Below are positions 7,094 to 15,205 of a DNA stretch of 37,870 nucleotides, one piece after another. The stretch spans positions 1-37,870 of the forward strand of contig JAROAZ010000039.1 in the NCBI GenBank assembly GCA_029432775.1, in the 5' to 3' direction. The notes beneath the pieces are model-generated. The model saw nothing but the letters and a program-made list of their open reading frames with translations, searched no databases and was not told the DNA's origin. The DNA is from Pontiellaceae bacterium B12227. Its GTDB lineage: Bacteria > Verrucomicrobiota > Kiritimatiellia > Kiritimatiellales > Pontiellaceae. Numbering within the stretch: the first letter of the stretch is position 1; every line of letters starts with the position of its first letter. A program made the position numbers and the translations under genes.

Positions 7094-9298
7094 ATGCAGA
7101 TGAAATCAGAAGACAGTGAGCATGCAAAAGTTAGACCTATGGGGCCTCCTCCATCGATTGGAGAGGGAGCCCCTGCTGCTTCTGGAAGTATACTGGCTCC
7201 AATGAATTTGTTGCGCATCGTGTTGCATCGATGGCTTTTGGTTATTCTATGTACCATCATGGGCGGGCTGGCAGGTATTGTTTATATCCAGCAGGCCACA
7301 CCAATTTACGTCGCTGAGGCCCAGTTGGAGATGAGTGTGCGCCGGCCGAGGGTCACAAACAGTGAAGCCGTATTTGACGATAGCAACGCGGGAGATTCGG
7401 ATTCGATATTTAACACGCGTTTTGCCAAATTCAAGTCGCCGGCCATGGAGCGCCTGGTGGCTCGTGAGTATATCAAGAGATACCCTCCAGAGGATGCAAG
7501 AGGATCCAGCGCGGTTGGCCCGGAAACACTGGCTGACTGCCTGCCGTACGTGACCTGGTATAAGGATTCCAGTGCTGATATTGTATATGTTTCGTACAAG
7601 GATTCTGACCCGGAATTCGCCGCGCAGTTGGTCAATGTCTTAACTTACTGTGCTGGCGTATTAATGATGGAGGAAAATCAGGCCTTGTCGGACGAAGCGG
7701 TCAAATGGCTTGTGTCGCAGGTGCAGGAGCAGAAGGATTCACTTGAAAAAGTGGAGACTCAGCTCGCGGCCACCCGGTTGGACTTCCGATTGGACTCTCT
7801 GGAGCAGCGAAAAACTGCAATCGGTCAGTCTCTGCTGGCGGTATCGTTGGAAAAGGATCAATTTGCCAGCCAGCTTTCCTCGCGCAAGGCTGTATATGAG
7901 TTCGTGTCGGGGCTGAAGGAGGCTGATCCAAACCTTGAAATACTACCGTCAGGGCTTCCAAAAGAAGAGCAGCTCAATGAGCTGATTCGAGGCTGGAGGT
8001 CTGCTAATGATGAGTTGTTGGCCATCGCTGACAGATATACCGAAATCCATCCCGAATACCGGGCGGCAGCAGAAAGGGAAGCTCGTTCCCGGGAGCGCCT
8101 GAAGCAGTTTATTGATATGTCGACCAAGTCGGTATTGAGTGAGATTGAATTATTAGAAAAACAGGTCAGTCAGGTTGATGAGCGCATAAAAATCCTCAAC
8201 AGCGAGGCTTTGGAGTTGGAGAAACAGGTCGTGTCGGGGGCGCAGCGATTGCAGAGTCTTGAACGTCAACGTGATGCGGCGGACAACGCCTATCAGACCA
8301 TGCTGCGCCGAGTTGAGGAGGCCAGGCTTTCGGCAGATGAAAATATGGCTTTTACTAAAGTAATTCGCACCGCGACAGTTCCTCGATTTCCAGTGAGTCC
8401 AATAAAAAGTAAAGCAATCGCCTCCAGTATTTTTCTCGGCATGGCGGTGGGGTGTGCGATGGCCATTCTTCTTGCATTGTTCATCGACAGGATTGAATCC
8501 GTTACCGACCTTAAAGCCCTTGGCTTAAATATTCTGGGAACGATTCCTTCAGAAAAGAAAATCGTTTATCGCGACGAACTCGCTACGATTGGTCTGCGCG
8601 ATAAATTTCACCACATTGTAGAAATATTTGCGGGGATAAACTCTCTTATAATGTCTGATAAATATAAAAGTCATACTCAAGTGGTTTTGATGTCCAGTGT
8701 GGAGCCGGGGGAGGGGAAGACGATTTCTGCTTGTAATCTGGCGATTAGTTCTGCACTGAACGGAGCCCGCACACTCCTAATCGATGGTGATCTCCGACGA
8801 CCGCAGCTTGCGACGGTGTTTAAAATTGATGAGAGTCAGCCCAGCTTGCTTGAATGGTTATCAAATGACCAAAGTGACTTAACGTGTGCAGAGTTGGTTA
8901 GTCACGATATCATTACAGGTCTGGATGTGATCTCGAGTAAGAAGAACCGTCATATTAACCCGGCAGAGCTAATGGGGCGTTCCCGCCCGTCAGAGTTGAT
9001 CGCATGGGCTCGCAAAAAATATGATCGAGTTATTATTGATTCGGCTCCGCTTGGGCCGGTCGTGGATGCCCGGGTGATTGCCAATCAAGTTGATTCCATC
9101 ATTGTAGTTTCCAGGCTTGGTAAAACTAGCCGGCGGAGACTTAAATTTGCTCTTAAAAAGTTTCATGAAATCGATGCGCATGTACTCGGTTGCATCGCAA
9201 ATGATGTTTCTCATTCGCTGGCAGGTCTGTTTGATGGAGCCGAGGGATACGGCGGCGGATACGGCGGATCCTATAAAGCGTATGGCCGTGATGATTGA
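7094..9298 (+). CDS. wzc: Wzz/GumC chain-length protein fused to BY-kinase
   Basis: The product is 734 residues. ATG 7094 follows AGGA; a second ATG two codons on is possible. Order: cytoplasmic N-tail; first membrane segment at ~48-67; long periplasmic coiled coil (~200-420, rich in Glu, Gln and Leu); the Wzz proline motif PRFPVSPIKSK; second membrane segment ~441-464; then the kinase. The kinase has Walker A EPGEGKT (~536-542), Walker A' LLIDGDLRRP (~560-570) and Walker B VIIDSAPLG (~646-654). The C-terminus is a Tyr/Gly-rich tail (GYGGGYGGSYKAYGRDD) for autophosphorylation. It controls polymer length and opens the export route through the Wza-like protein. No partner phosphatase is in the window. 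Confidence 0.95.
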   Translation: MQMKSEDSEHAKVRPMGPPPSIGEGAPAASGSILAPMNLLRIVLHRWLLVILCTIMGGLAGIVYIQQATPIYVAEAQLEMSVRRPRVTNSEAVFDDSNAGDSDSIFNTRFAKFKSPAMERLVAREYIKRYPPEDARGSSAVGPETLADCLPYVTWYKDSSADIVYVSYKDSDPEFAAQLVNVLTYCAGVLMMEENQALSDEAVKWLVSQVQEQKDSLEKVETQLAATRLDFRLDSLEQRKTAIGQSLLAVSLEKDQFASQLSSRKAVYEFVSGLKEADPNLEILPSGLPKEEQLNELIRGWRSANDELLAIADRYTEIHPEYRAAAEREARSRERLKQFIDMSTKSVLSEIELLEKQVSQVDERIKILNSEALELEKQVVSGAQRLQSLERQRDAADNAYQTMLRRVEEARLSADENMAFTKVIRTATVPRFPVSPIKSKAIASSIFLGMAVGCAMAILLALFIDRIESVTDLKALGLNILGTIPSEKKIVYRDELATIGLRDKFHHIVEIFAGINSLIMSDKYKSHTQVVLMSSVEPGEGKTISACNLAISSALNGARTLLIDGDLRRPQLATVFKIDESQPSLLEWLSNDQSDLTCAELVSHDIITGLDVISSKKNRHINPAELMGRSRPSELIAWARKKYDRVIIDSAPLGPVVDARVIANQVDSIIVVSRLGKTSRRRLKFALKKFHEIDAHVLGCIANDVSHSLAGLFDGAEGYGGGYGGSYKAYGRDD

Positions 9299-9672
9299 TC
9301 CTGGTAAATATAAGGTCAAGCTTAGTCTTAAGTCATAAAGAGGTATAATTAAATCCATTTTATGGGCGAATAACCAGTTGAGTGGGGAATCATTTTTCAG
9401 TTCACACTCAATCCGGAAGCGCTCCTGGATGCCCTGTATAAGGCTATGAGGTAGATGTAGTGATAAATGCGGATCAGACAGTGCTGAGTTAATTTTTCGC
9501 TAAACGAGGCTGCACTGCATCTTAATGCAAAGCCAAACAATGCATGGGTCATAAATTAGAAGTGGTTGTTTAATGGTTTCAGCAGATATTATGCTGATTG
9601 ACCGAGGGCGGCAGCGCGCAACAATTTTAATTTTCCCCCACTTTTAAAATAATTTCATGTCAGGCGTGATTT

Positions 9673-9693
9673 AGACCGTAGTAATTCGGTCTC
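9673..9693. repeat. copy 2 of the 18-base dyad element
   Basis: AGACCG (9673-9678) and CGGTCT (9687-9692) are exact inverted arms around TAGTAATT. Bases 9676-9693 match 6787-6804 at 15 of 18 positions, and both copies are preceded six or seven bases earlier by GCGTG. Unlike copy 1 it has no T-tract, which argues against a terminator role for the shared element. Confidence 0.5.
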
Positions 9694-9797
9694 ACCTGCT
9701 ATTTAATTCAATCCGATTTCTGTTCAACATAACTTTACAATTATGTGTCTAATACAGATGCGAGTGATTGAAACAGCTGATGTGGTATTAGGTTTTA

Positions 9798-9825
9798 TTG
9801 ACATGGATTGCGTCTCGTATATGAG
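9798..9825 (+). promoter_or_regulatory. possible sigma-70 promoter
   Basis: A perfect TTGACA at 9798-9803 and TATGAG at 9820-9825 (four of six) are 16 bases apart. It would transcribe the short frame at 9887 and the leader of the 10075 gene. The evidence is weak in this AT-rich region. Confidence 0.3.
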
Positions 9826-9886
9826 AAAATTAAGTCGCGGAAGCCAACTGTAATATATGGATAATCAATTAAAAAGGGACGTGTAA

Positions 9887-9916
9887 ATGAACTCTTCGTT
9901 TGTTCGTTTTGCTTGA
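9887..9916 (+). other. possible nine-residue leader peptide frame
   Basis: ATG 9887 opens MNSSFVRFA and then a TGA. AAGGGA lies about eight bases upstream, a better ribosome site than several real genes here. It sits downstream of the possible sigma-70 promoter and upstream of the sigma-54-like one. It may be a leader peptide, a degraded gene start or chance. Confidence 0.2.
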
Positions 9917-9960
9917 ATCCGATGTTGACCACTATCAAGTATTTTTGAGTATCCATATGT

Positions 9961-9976
9961 TGGCGTGATGATTGCT
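9961..9976 (+). promoter_or_regulatory. sigma-54 (-24/-12) type promoter
   Basis: TGGCGTGATGATTGCT has GG at 9962-9963 and GC at 9974-9975 with ten bases between. TGGC and TTGCT agree fully with the RpoN consensus. The predicted start is near 9987, 88 bases before the ATG at 10075. Confidence 0.65.
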
Positions 9977-10074
9977 TGATAGCAGGGGAATGTTAGTGAC
10001 ATGTCTGCAGTTTATTTGCGGGCATTCATGAGTCGCGAAGAGACGGCCAAGCTATCAACGTAGGAATACCAAAA

Positions 10075-13000
10075 ATGAAAAATATACATTACAACATAAT
10101 CTCAGAGAGCAGTTTGCTGTTCTTCGTTATCCTTATCGGTTTTGGAGTTTTTCTCTCCAGTGCGCTCGCAGACACGCTTTATCCGGATATACCAATAAAC
10201 GGTCCTACTGATCAGTTCCCGGGGTTCCCTGAATTTCATCCGCCGGTAGATGACGATCTCTCGATCGATCCCGATGCTCCGCAAATTGCCGAATGGACCC
10301 GACAAAGCGCTCCCGGCGATACAATGATATTGACCGGGGAGAACTTGTCTATCCATTCCGGCATAGCTGAAGGTCGTGATTCCCGTTTTATCTTTTTTGG
10401 AGAAGGTAAGTCCGAGGCAGATGCGCTTATTCAGCGATTAGATGGGCAGGAATGTGCGATCACTCTTCCGTGGAGCCTGCCTGCTGATACTTTGTATCTT
10501 GTGTGGCCGCATAATGAAAACGGTTTTGGTGAACCCGTGGCGATTAATCGCGCAGAGGCTTGGTGGATCGGTTTGGATCAGGTGTCCAGGGGTGACTCTT
10601 TTTCTGTCTACGGACAGAATCTAGTGATTGGAGATGGCAGTTGTTATCTTTATATTGTAGGTCATGGTTGGATTGTCAGTGAAGGCGGTAACCCCTATAA
10701 GGCTGATTTTACAGTTCCTTCTAATCTGGCTAATGGAACGTACACCTGCTATGCCCATAATGGACACGGCAGAAAATATGGTTGGTCTCAGGCCCGGACA
10801 TTTACGGTTCAGGATAAGCTGGTTTGGGATGACGATCCTGATACATGGACTGATGTTACTGATTATGGTGCAAAAGGTGATGGGGTTGCGGATGATGCTG
10901 TAGCAATAAACAAAGCATACGATGCAATTAAGAATAGATCAGCAAAGACTTTATATTTCCCTGCGGGTACCTATTTAATGGGGTCAAGACTTTTTATTAA
11001 TGGTTCGGGAAGTGTGCGGATTAAAGGGGATGGCATGGGGAGCACTATTATTAAGCCCTCTAAGCTGATTCATCCTTACAAAATGATCAATGTGCGATCG
11101 GATCATACACGGTTTGAAGATCTTACTGTTGAGACGGGAGGGTTCGGTAACAACCTGAATTATCAACCTTTATTTAACGTTGAATCCTGTTCCGACATAC
11201 GTTTCACGCGCTTGCAGCTGATGCAGACGAATGCCACATCCCAGGTGGAAAATCATTTTCGGGCATTGAAGGCTGATCATTTATATTTTGAAGACTGCGA
11301 GTTTTATGCGGCCAGATCAACATGGTTTGAGAGTTCAGAAGATATTATCATAAAAAGATGCGTTTGGAAGGGAGTGCATGATTCCAATAATTTATTGGGT
11401 ATGGAGACATCCCGTGCAGCAGTCTTTGATTGTACTGCAAAAATGCTGAATAGTTCTGACTCGTCTGATGGTGATGGTTGGGCAAAGGGGCGTTGGATTG
11501 CCGGAGGAGTCCGGGGTTGGAATAATTTCTACGTTGGAAGTTCTACGACCGTTGATATGGTGCCCCGAGTCTCGACTCCCTTCTACTCAGGGGTTCCCAC
11601 CGGCATGGGTGCTGACATCCTGTACAACGGCAATTCGAGCGATTCAAAGCAGCATGTATGGCGCAGGACCTTAAACTTCAATGGCCTAACTCGTCCGAAT
11701 GTAGAGGTGAACACGCTGAAAATTAACATACCTAACCCAGTCACTGGCAGAGGCCGCGGATACAAAGTGGTAAGTTATGATCAGGCATCGGGTGAAGTAA
11801 TTTTTCAGTTCCTTGGATGGGAAGCTGCCTATATTCCAGAGGCACTTCCTTTTAACTGTACCTTGAGCGATGTTGTTGACCAAAACTCCAGCGAGCAGAT
11901 CATGTTCGAAGGCGGAAATACTTCTTTTAGAGGGGCGGTGAGTGCCAGTTCAGCAAACTCCGTAACATTACCCGGATACGCTGCATACCCGGAGAGTGCA
12001 ACATATGGTTATATTACGATCGTTGATGGACGAGGGCTAGGGCAAACCCGGCAGATTTATTCTAACAACGGGGATCAGATTTTTATCAATGAAGATTGGC
12101 AGGTCATTCCGGATACAAGCAGTAGGATCGTTGTCGGCCGTTTTTGTCATCGGTTTGTTGTTTACGGAAATAATCTGGATTCTGTTCCGAGTACCTCTTA
12201 TTCAGCCAGTGTGGGGTTCCAGATTACAGGAAGCGGTCATTCGGTGGTCGTGGATGGAAATACCATTTCACAAACAAGATCGGCGATGTCGCTTTTCTCC
12301 GAATCTCAGGCCTACTTTAATGATGTGAACATCGTAAATCCCATCTTTTTCGGCCTGTATCAAAACAATGCGTGGTCTGAAAACAAGCATGGTATCTCGT
12401 TGATATTCGGTAATCGGCCGGGAGTGGCCGATCCCTATCCCTCAGATAAATGTTTTATAGGGAATGTATTTCGTAACAACACTGTTTCAGAAATCGAAGA
12501 GACTGGGTTCTTGATTACAGCTGAGGTAAATGACCATGTCGGACTCTCGGTTTTAGAAAATAGTCAATTCACCCGCGTTACGCACGGTGTGAGTGAAACT
12601 GATAACAGTTCCGGTCTGATTTGCCTTGGTAATAGTTTCTCTGGAAAAGGGGATGGCATTGGTTTCAACATGTCGAGTGATAATGCTCCGGTTTTGCATA
12701 ATAATGTCTGGTCTTCGTTTGCAACAATCTATGGTGGTACACCATCAGGGGCTTATCTTAATCTGCCAAAACGATTGATTTTGCTGTCTGACAGCGTGAG
12801 TAGTGCTGAGGTTGAAATCAGAAACGGGGGTACAGCCAGTCTTACTTGGGATGTTGAAACTTCGAGCTCCTGGCTGAGCCTATCGAGATCGGGAGAGACC
12901 GTTGAGGATGAAGCCGATTCAGAGAAACTCCATATTGCACTGATAGCTGAGCCTGAGATTGGTAGTCAGGCGATTATTACGGTAACAGGTGGTGGTTATA

Positions 13001-13284
13001 CTAAACAGATCACTGTTGTCTACGGAGATGATGTGGTAGTGCCTGAGGCAACATATATATTCCAGTTGTTTGGATTTGGTGAAAGGTCTTTGAGAGCTGA
13101 AGTATATGAAGTTCAGACAGAAAGAACGTTTTATATCGAGGGTCTGGAAGGTTTGGATTGGTTGGTTATTCCATCAGAAAAACTGACGGCCGGATATGAA
13201 TATATGTGGAAGCTTCAGGAGGAATACGGATCTGACTGGATTGATGTACCGGGAGAGAGCCGTCGAAAATTCAGACATGAATAA
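10075..13284 (+). CDS. secreted pectate-lyase-like beta-helix protein with Trp-rich C-terminal domain
   Basis: The product is 1069 residues with a long signal peptide (hydrophobic core LLFFVILIGFGVFL, cleavage near ALADT). Two TIG/IPT-like segments (~75-245) come first. From ~261, the VTDYGAKGDGVADD motif opens a right-handed beta-helix of the Pectate_lyase_3 superfamily, with LYFPAGTYLM, RIKGDGMGSTII and repeated Asn-rich coils to about 890. A BACON-like strand domain (GTASLTWDVETSSSWLSLS) covers ~897-985, and the last ~75 residues resemble the tail of the 2025 protein. It probably cleaves, epimerises or binds the EPS outside the cell. Catalytic residues cannot be assigned by eye. It has its own sigma-54-like promoter and lies between the kinase and flippase genes. 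Confidence 0.85.
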   Translation: MKNIHYNIISESSLLFFVILIGFGVFLSSALADTLYPDIPINGPTDQFPGFPEFHPPVDDDLSIDPDAPQIAEWTRQSAPGDTMILTGENLSIHSGIAEGRDSRFIFFGEGKSEADALIQRLDGQECAITLPWSLPADTLYLVWPHNENGFGEPVAINRAEAWWIGLDQVSRGDSFSVYGQNLVIGDGSCYLYIVGHGWIVSEGGNPYKADFTVPSNLANGTYTCYAHNGHGRKYGWSQARTFTVQDKLVWDDDPDTWTDVTDYGAKGDGVADDAVAINKAYDAIKNRSAKTLYFPAGTYLMGSRLFINGSGSVRIKGDGMGSTIIKPSKLIHPYKMINVRSDHTRFEDLTVETGGFGNNLNYQPLFNVESCSDIRFTRLQLMQTNATSQVENHFRALKADHLYFEDCEFYAARSTWFESSEDIIIKRCVWKGVHDSNNLLGMETSRAAVFDCTAKMLNSSDSSDGDGWAKGRWIAGGVRGWNNFYVGSSTTVDMVPRVSTPFYSGVPTGMGADILYNGNSSDSKQHVWRRTLNFNGLTRPNVEVNTLKINIPNPVTGRGRGYKVVSYDQASGEVIFQFLGWEAAYIPEALPFNCTLSDVVDQNSSEQIMFEGGNTSFRGAVSASSANSVTLPGYAAYPESATYGYITIVDGRGLGQTRQIYSNNGDQIFINEDWQVIPDTSSRIVVGRFCHRFVVYGNNLDSVPSTSYSASVGFQITGSGHSVVVDGNTISQTRSAMSLFSESQAYFNDVNIVNPIFFGLYQNNAWSENKHGISLIFGNRPGVADPYPSDKCFIGNVFRNNTVSEIEETGFLITAEVNDHVGLSVLENSQFTRVTHGVSETDNSSGLICLGNSFSGKGDGIGFNMSSDNAPVLHNNVWSSFATIYGGTPSGAYLNLPKRLILLSDSVSSAEVEIRNGGTASLTWDVETSSSWLSLSRSGETVEDEADSEKLHIALIAEPEIGSQAIITVTGGGYTKQITVVYGDDVVVPEATYIFQLFGFGERSLRAEVYEVQTERTFYIEGLEGLDWLVIPSEKLTAGYEYMWKLQEEYGSDWIDVPGESRRKFRHE

Positions 13285-13594
13285 ATATGAAAATTATGTG
13301 CAGGGGAACAGGGTAGAGCATCAGTTTTGATCGGAAATGTAGAGCTATCCTGAGTATTTATCTGTTTCCTTATTGTTGCTAGTATTTTCATTTTTAGTAG
13401 AGCGTGTGCCTCTTTGATCCGCTTTGTCGTACATTAATATGGCATGCTTCTCGGCATGAGCCTATTTTTGTTTTTATGGTCCTGCTTCTGTGCCGAGTCT
13501 GTAACGACAATAATGTGCGTCTAGGAATGACAGCACAGATCTACTATCAATAATGTCCGGCCCTTTATGAAAAGAGAGAAAAGAATTTTATCCC
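13285..13594. other. 310-base intergenic region before wzx
   Basis: A terminator-like hairpin lies at 13441-13475. No GG-N10-GC element of the kind found before other units is present: the nearest, TGGCATG at 13439, has its GC one base too far. A TTGATC/TAATAT pair 15 bases apart near 13414-13440 is a poor sigma-70 candidate. Confidence 0.5.
13441..13475 (+). terminator. probable Rho-independent terminator
   Basis: GGC-ATGC (13441-13447) pairs with GCAT (13454-13457) and GCC (13460-13462) across a two-base GA bulge, with a six-base loop. TATTTTTGTTTTT follows. It lies 157 bases after the beta-helix gene stop. Confidence 0.5.
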
Positions 13595-15112
13595 ATGACT
13601 GAGTTCAAGTCTGATAGCAGTGTAAAAAGGGTGATGAATAACGGAGTTTATACGGCGCTTCGTTTTGGAATATTCACCATTTCCGGCTTTGTCCTGATTC
13701 CCTTTCTGGTATCGGAGTTTGGAAACGGGACTTATGGATTGATCGCCCTTGCGGGGGTTTTGACGCAATTCGTCGGATTTATCTCTGGTTGCATCAGCAG
13801 CTCTATTGGGCGCTTCCTGAATATTGCCCTGAACAAAAATGACTGGGAGCAATCGAACCAGATTTTCTCTACTGCGATCGTGGCTAATTTGGCCCTGATT
13901 TTATTACAACTGCCCGTTTTTGTATTGGGGGTTTGGAAACTGCACTGGCTGATCGATTTCCCGCCAGATGAAAGTCGCGATTTCAGGATTCTGGTTTCAT
14001 GTAATATTCTAGTCTATTTAATTACGGTATTATTCAGCGTTCTACGCACTCCGATTTCGGCAGCCAACCGTTTGGATATTTCAATCAAGATTGAGGTGGC
14101 GTGTCAGCTCCTGAAGCTGGCTCTCACGTTCGGTCTGATCTCATGGATTGGTCCCAACCTCTGGATTATTGCAGCGGTCAACCTCGGGATCGCAATAACC
14201 GGGGTAGTTGCAACATTTTCTGTTTTCCGGACCTTTGCAGGCTCCATCGTTTTTCGGACGAAGTATGTCACCCGGAAATGGGTGCGTCCGGTGATGAATA
14301 TGGCGGTGTGGAGTATTGTTGCAGAATTAGGGCAAATCCTGTTTCAAAGAACGGATGTCTGGATCGTCAACCGATTCGTGGATATGGGATTGGCCGGAGT
14401 ATGTGCAGCGTTGCTGGTCTGGCCGAATTTCGTGCAGCAGATTGCAAAAAATGTGTCATCGCTGCTCATGCCGGTGGTGATGATAGACTATGCAAATGAT
14501 CGGATTGAACGTATCCAGGACTCTCTGATGCTTTTTAGCCGGTTGCTCTCTATTCTGGCCATTTTTATCTGTGGTTTCATCATGCTGTTTGGTGGTTGGT
14601 TATTGGAACAATGGATGGGCGAAGAGTTTCGTCAGTATCATATTTACCTGATTCTTATGCTGCTTCATTTTCCGCTGACTTTAGCAAGGGAGGCTTTCTG
14701 GGGAATCTTTCCGGCATTCAATAAGATGCATTATCTAGGAATTTCTAATCTCATTGGCGGAGTTATGAATATCTCTCTATCCATTCTTGCGGTCTATCTT
14801 GGGTTTGGACTTTCCGGGGTAATTATAGCGACAGGAATCAGCCTGATTCTCCAACGAACATTCTTTATGTCTTATTACGCGATTAAGCTACTCAATGTTC
14901 ATTGGTATCGTTTGGCTAAATGTTACCTTCCGGGTTTGCTGATTATGGTGTTGTTTCTAATTCAGTGGATCGGGTTCGAGAACCGATACCTGCTGCACGT
15001 GGGAGTCTCATCGATTGTGATTGCCCTGTTGTTTAGTTTTGATGTTTTCGTGATGGAGCGGGATAGCAAAGCAACTTTAAAATCAATTTTTACAGCTCTG
15101 GTTAGGAAGTGA
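13595..15112 (+). CDS. wzx: Wzx-type polysaccharide flippase
   Basis: The product is 505 residues from ATG 13595, with a weak purine-rich site upstream. The protein is almost entirely hydrophobic helices, about 12-14, with short polar loops, in the MOP/MATE polysaccharide-transport pattern. Supporting segments are the N-terminal GVYTALRFGIFTISGFVLIPFLVSEFG-type opening and the conserved glycine-rich second helix leading to SSSIGRFLNIAL. It would flip the undecaprenyl-linked repeat unit across the inner membrane. It heads a run of six genes (to 21131) in which the polymerase gene follows within about 100 bases. Confidence 0.9.
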   Translation: MTEFKSDSSVKRVMNNGVYTALRFGIFTISGFVLIPFLVSEFGNGTYGLIALAGVLTQFVGFISGCISSSIGRFLNIALNKNDWEQSNQIFSTAIVANLALILLQLPVFVLGVWKLHWLIDFPPDESRDFRILVSCNILVYLITVLFSVLRTPISAANRLDISIKIEVACQLLKLALTFGLISWIGPNLWIIAAVNLGIAITGVVATFSVFRTFAGSIVFRTKYVTRKWVRPVMNMAVWSIVAELGQILFQRTDVWIVNRFVDMGLAGVCAALLVWPNFVQQIAKNVSSLLMPVVMIDYANDRIERIQDSLMLFSRLLSILAIFICGFIMLFGGWLLEQWMGEEFRQYHIYLILMLLHFPLTLAREAFWGIFPAFNKMHYLGISNLIGGVMNISLSILAVYLGFGLSGVIIATGISLILQRTFFMSYYAIKLLNVHWYRLAKCYLPGLLIMVLFLIQWIGFENRYLLHVGVSSIVIALLFSFDVFVMERDSKATLKSIFTALVRK

Positions 15113-15205
15113 CGTGCAAACTGTTAATCTGAATCAATTGAAGAGGATCAACCGCTCGAGCTCTCATCTCCGAAGGATTCAGCTGAACATACACTTTATA
15201 ACACA

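Larger units (their letters stand above)
9299..10074. other. 776-base regulatory intergenic region
   Basis: No substantial gene is seen on either strand. It holds copy 2 of the dyad element (9673-9693), a possible sigma-70 promoter (9798-9825), a nine-codon reading frame with a good ribosome site (9887-9916) and a sigma-54-like promoter (9961-9976). No clear terminator for the kinase gene is visible. Confidence 0.6.

Noticed and set aside
9976..10058. Long-range inverted repeat TTGATAGC/GCTATCAA around the 10075 leader
   Set aside because: The left arm lies upstream of the predicted start at about 9987, so it would not be in the transcript; an 8-base match at this distance can be chance.
2025..13284. 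PEP-CTERM/exosortase system as explanation for the secreted proteins
   Set aside because: The three C-termini lack the Pro-Glu-Pro, membrane helix and Arg tail, and no exosortase-like membrane protein with its Cys/Arg/His is in the window.
13439..13456. TGGCATGCTTCTCGGC as the sigma-54 promoter of wzx
   Set aside because: The GG to GC spacing is 11 instead of 10 and the -12 half lacks TGC; the stretch is better explained as a terminator hairpin.
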